DNA of 64,000 nt from Actinomadura viridilutea. Its GTDB lineage: Bacteria; Actinomycetota; Actinomycetes; Streptosporangiales; Streptosporangiaceae. Location: NCBI GenBank assembly GCA_003001795.1, contig PVNI01000002.1:372001-436000 (forward strand). Direction: 5' to 3'. The translations under genes and the position numbers were made by a program. The stretch's first letter is position 1; each line of letters opens with the position of its first letter. Below the pieces are notes generated by a model that ran no database searches, was not told the DNA's origin, and worked only from the letters and a program-made list of their open reading frames with translations. Positions 62,924 through 64,000 of the stretch are shown in pieces.

Positions 62924-63802
62924 ATGGCCTCCTCATCCGTCACCTCGTCCGGCGCGTCCCCCGTCTGCCCGGTCGGCGCGCACGTCCCGGTCGCCGGCGG
63001 CCTCGCCACCGGCGGGCTGAAGTACGCCGCGCAGATCGGCGCCGAGGCCGTCCAGGTGTTCGTGTCCAACCCGCGGGGCTGGGCGCTGCCGGAGGGCCGG
63101 GCCGACGAGGACGCGCGGCTGCGCGAGCGGGCCGACCTGCCCGTGTACGTGCACGCCGCGTACCTGGTGAACTTCGGCTCGCCCAGCGCCGACACGCTGG
63201 CCAAGTCGGCGGCGTCGGTCCGGCACGCGCTGCGCCGCGGCCGCGCCGTCGGCGCCCGCGGCGTGGTGGTGCACACCGGCTCGGCGGTCAGCCAGCCCTA
63301 CGAGGACGCCATGCGGCAGGTGCGCGAGCACGTGCTGCCGCTGCTGGAGGAGATCCCCGACGACGGGCCCGACCTGCTGCTGGAGCCCATGGCCGGGCAG
63401 GGCCGGATGCTGTGCGCGCAGGTGCAGCAGCTCGGCCCGTTCTTCGAGGCTCTGGAGCACCACCCCAAGCTCGGGGTGTGCTTCGACACCTGCCACGCCT
63501 TCGCCGCCGGGCACGACCTGGCCGCCCCGGGCGGGGCGGCGGCGACGATCGACGCGCTGGTCGACACGGTCGGCGAGGGGCGGCTCAGGCTCGTCCACGC
63601 CAACGACTCCAAGGACGCCTGCGGCTCGGCCAAGGACCGCCACGAGAACATCGGCGCGGGCCGCATCGGCGAGGCGCCGTTCGCGGAGCTGTTCCGCCAT
63701 CCCGCCGTGGCGGGCGTCCCGTTCATCATCGAGACCCCGGGACGCGCCCCCGAGCCGCACCGCAAGGACATCGAGACGCTCAAGCGTCTGCGGGACGGCT
63801 GA
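62924..63802 (+). CDS. nfo: deoxyribonuclease IV (endonuclease IV)
   Basis: Nfo cuts DNA at abasic sites in base-excision repair. The 292-residue TIM-barrel metalloenzyme has the family residues VGAHVPVAGGL near the start, LLLEPMAGQG, GVCFDTCHAFAAGHD, LVHANDSKDACGS and RHENIGAGRIG, which hold the zinc ligands. The ATG lies 9 nt after TATGCT. The first 15 residues are a Ser/Thr-rich tail. Confidence 0.92.
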   Translation: MASSSVTSSGASPVCPVGAHVPVAGGLATGGLKYAAQIGAEAVQVFVSNPRGWALPEGRADEDARLRERADLPVYVHAAYLVNFGSPSADTLAKSAASVRHALRRGRAVGARGVVVHTGSAVSQPYEDAMRQVREHVLPLLEEIPDDGPDLLLEPMAGQGRMLCAQVQQLGPFFEALEHHPKLGVCFDTCHAFAAGHDLAAPGGAAATIDALVDTVGEGRLRLVHANDSKDACGSAKDRHENIGAGRIGEAPFAELFRHPAVAGVPFIIETPGRAPEPHRKDIETLKRLRDG

Positions 63803-63866
63803 CGGCCGCCGGGCGCCCCGCCGCGCATGCCCGAAAGTCCGTGGACGAAGGGCCGTGGACACGACC

Positions 63867-63908
63867 CGGGCGTCGCTGAACAACCCCCCGACTATTCAGC
63901 GACGCCCG
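63867..63908 (+). terminator. terminator hairpin 1 downstream of nfo
   Basis: CGGGCGTCGCTGAA (63867-63880) and TTCAGCGACGCCCG (63895-63908) form a perfect 14-bp stem with a 14-nt loop, 64 bp after the nfo stop. Confidence 0.8.
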
Positions 63909-63916
63909 AGCCTCCC

Positions 63917-63955
63917 GCCGTCGGATCCCACCCCCCCGGTACGGGATCCGACGGC
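63917..63955 (+). terminator. terminator hairpin 2 in tandem
   Basis: GCCGTCGGATCCC (63917-63929) and GGGATCCGACGGC (63943-63955) form a perfect 13-bp stem with a 13-nt loop directly after hairpin 1. Together they close the segment near the end of the window. Confidence 0.8.
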
Positions 63956-64000
63956 TCCCCGATCCGGCTTTCGTGCCGCGCCGGATCTCCTCTGTTGTTC

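Overview
The window comes from a high-GC, sporulating-type actinomycete, most like Actinomadura, Thermomonospora or other Streptosporangiales. The evidence is very high GC at third codon positions, many GTG and TTG starts, BldD, the actinobacterial integration host factor MihF, a PriA without helicase motifs, a PknL/Rv2175c neighbourhood, and 4-bp GTGA/ATGA gene overlaps. No tRNA, rRNA, CRISPR array, insertion sequence or prophage was found. Almost everything looks chromosomal and vertically inherited.

Layout. (1) 176-9219: a plus-strand operon of AllH/FdrA(AllF)/AllG-like proteins (oxamate carbamoyltransferase family) plus a DUF6986 aldolase-like protein. It converges on a minus-strand operon of molybdenum-hydroxylase maturation genes: MoxR ATPase, VWA protein, XdhC and a MobA-like nucleotidyltransferase. 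(2) 9348-12798: a Tat-exported sulfite-oxidase-like molybdoprotein, an SBP56/methanethiol-oxidase family protein and a small membrane protein with a His-rich loop. (3) 12862-17692: the riboflavin operon ribE-ribM-ribBA-ribH under an FMN riboswitch, followed by hisG and a PH-domain membrane protein; hisE is missing from its usual place. (4) 17871-26896: DoxX, rpe, a PAP2 phosphatase, rsmB, fmt, def, an unknown 570-residue protein and priA. (5) 27069-28733: a polytopic membrane protein. (6) 28809-43551: the core minus-strand run pyrR-pyrB-pyrC-carA-carB-pyrK-pyrD-pyrF, then mihF-gmk-rpoZ-coaBC-metK, with a PyrR-type RNA hairpin over the pyrR ribosome binding site. (7) 43917-47994: bldD, an MFS transporter, a small unknown protein, a SAV_6107-type HEPN protein and an L,D-transpeptidase. 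(8) 48056-50868: YbaK, ArsC-like reductase, a pair of type-VII-secretion-like helical proteins and a GNAT acetyltransferase. (9) 50911-63802: metF, an idsA2-like prenyl synthase, a membrane-anchored pseudokinase, thiE, an Rv2175c-like DNA-binding protein, a flavoprotein reductase, a TPP riboswitch with thiO-thiS-thiG, a DMT transporter, a PASTA kinase (PknL type) and endonuclease IV, ending in two tandem terminator hairpins.

How the genes work together. Region 6 makes UMP from bicarbonate, glutamine and aspartate, with GMP-to-GDP conversion, SAM synthesis and CoA synthesis alongside. Regions 3 and 9 make flavin and thiamine cofactors under riboswitch control. Regions 1 and 2 look like nitrogen or sulfur scavenging around molybdenum enzymes; this is the least described part. 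The most interesting items are the AllFGH/DUF6986/Mo-maturation neighbourhood, a duplicated ribosome-binding-site/start module at the allH-fdrA junction, the pseudokinase, the type-VII-like pair, several short tandem repeats at gene boundaries, and a recurrent leaderless-promoter pattern (TANNNT 6-9 nt before the start codon) at seven genes.
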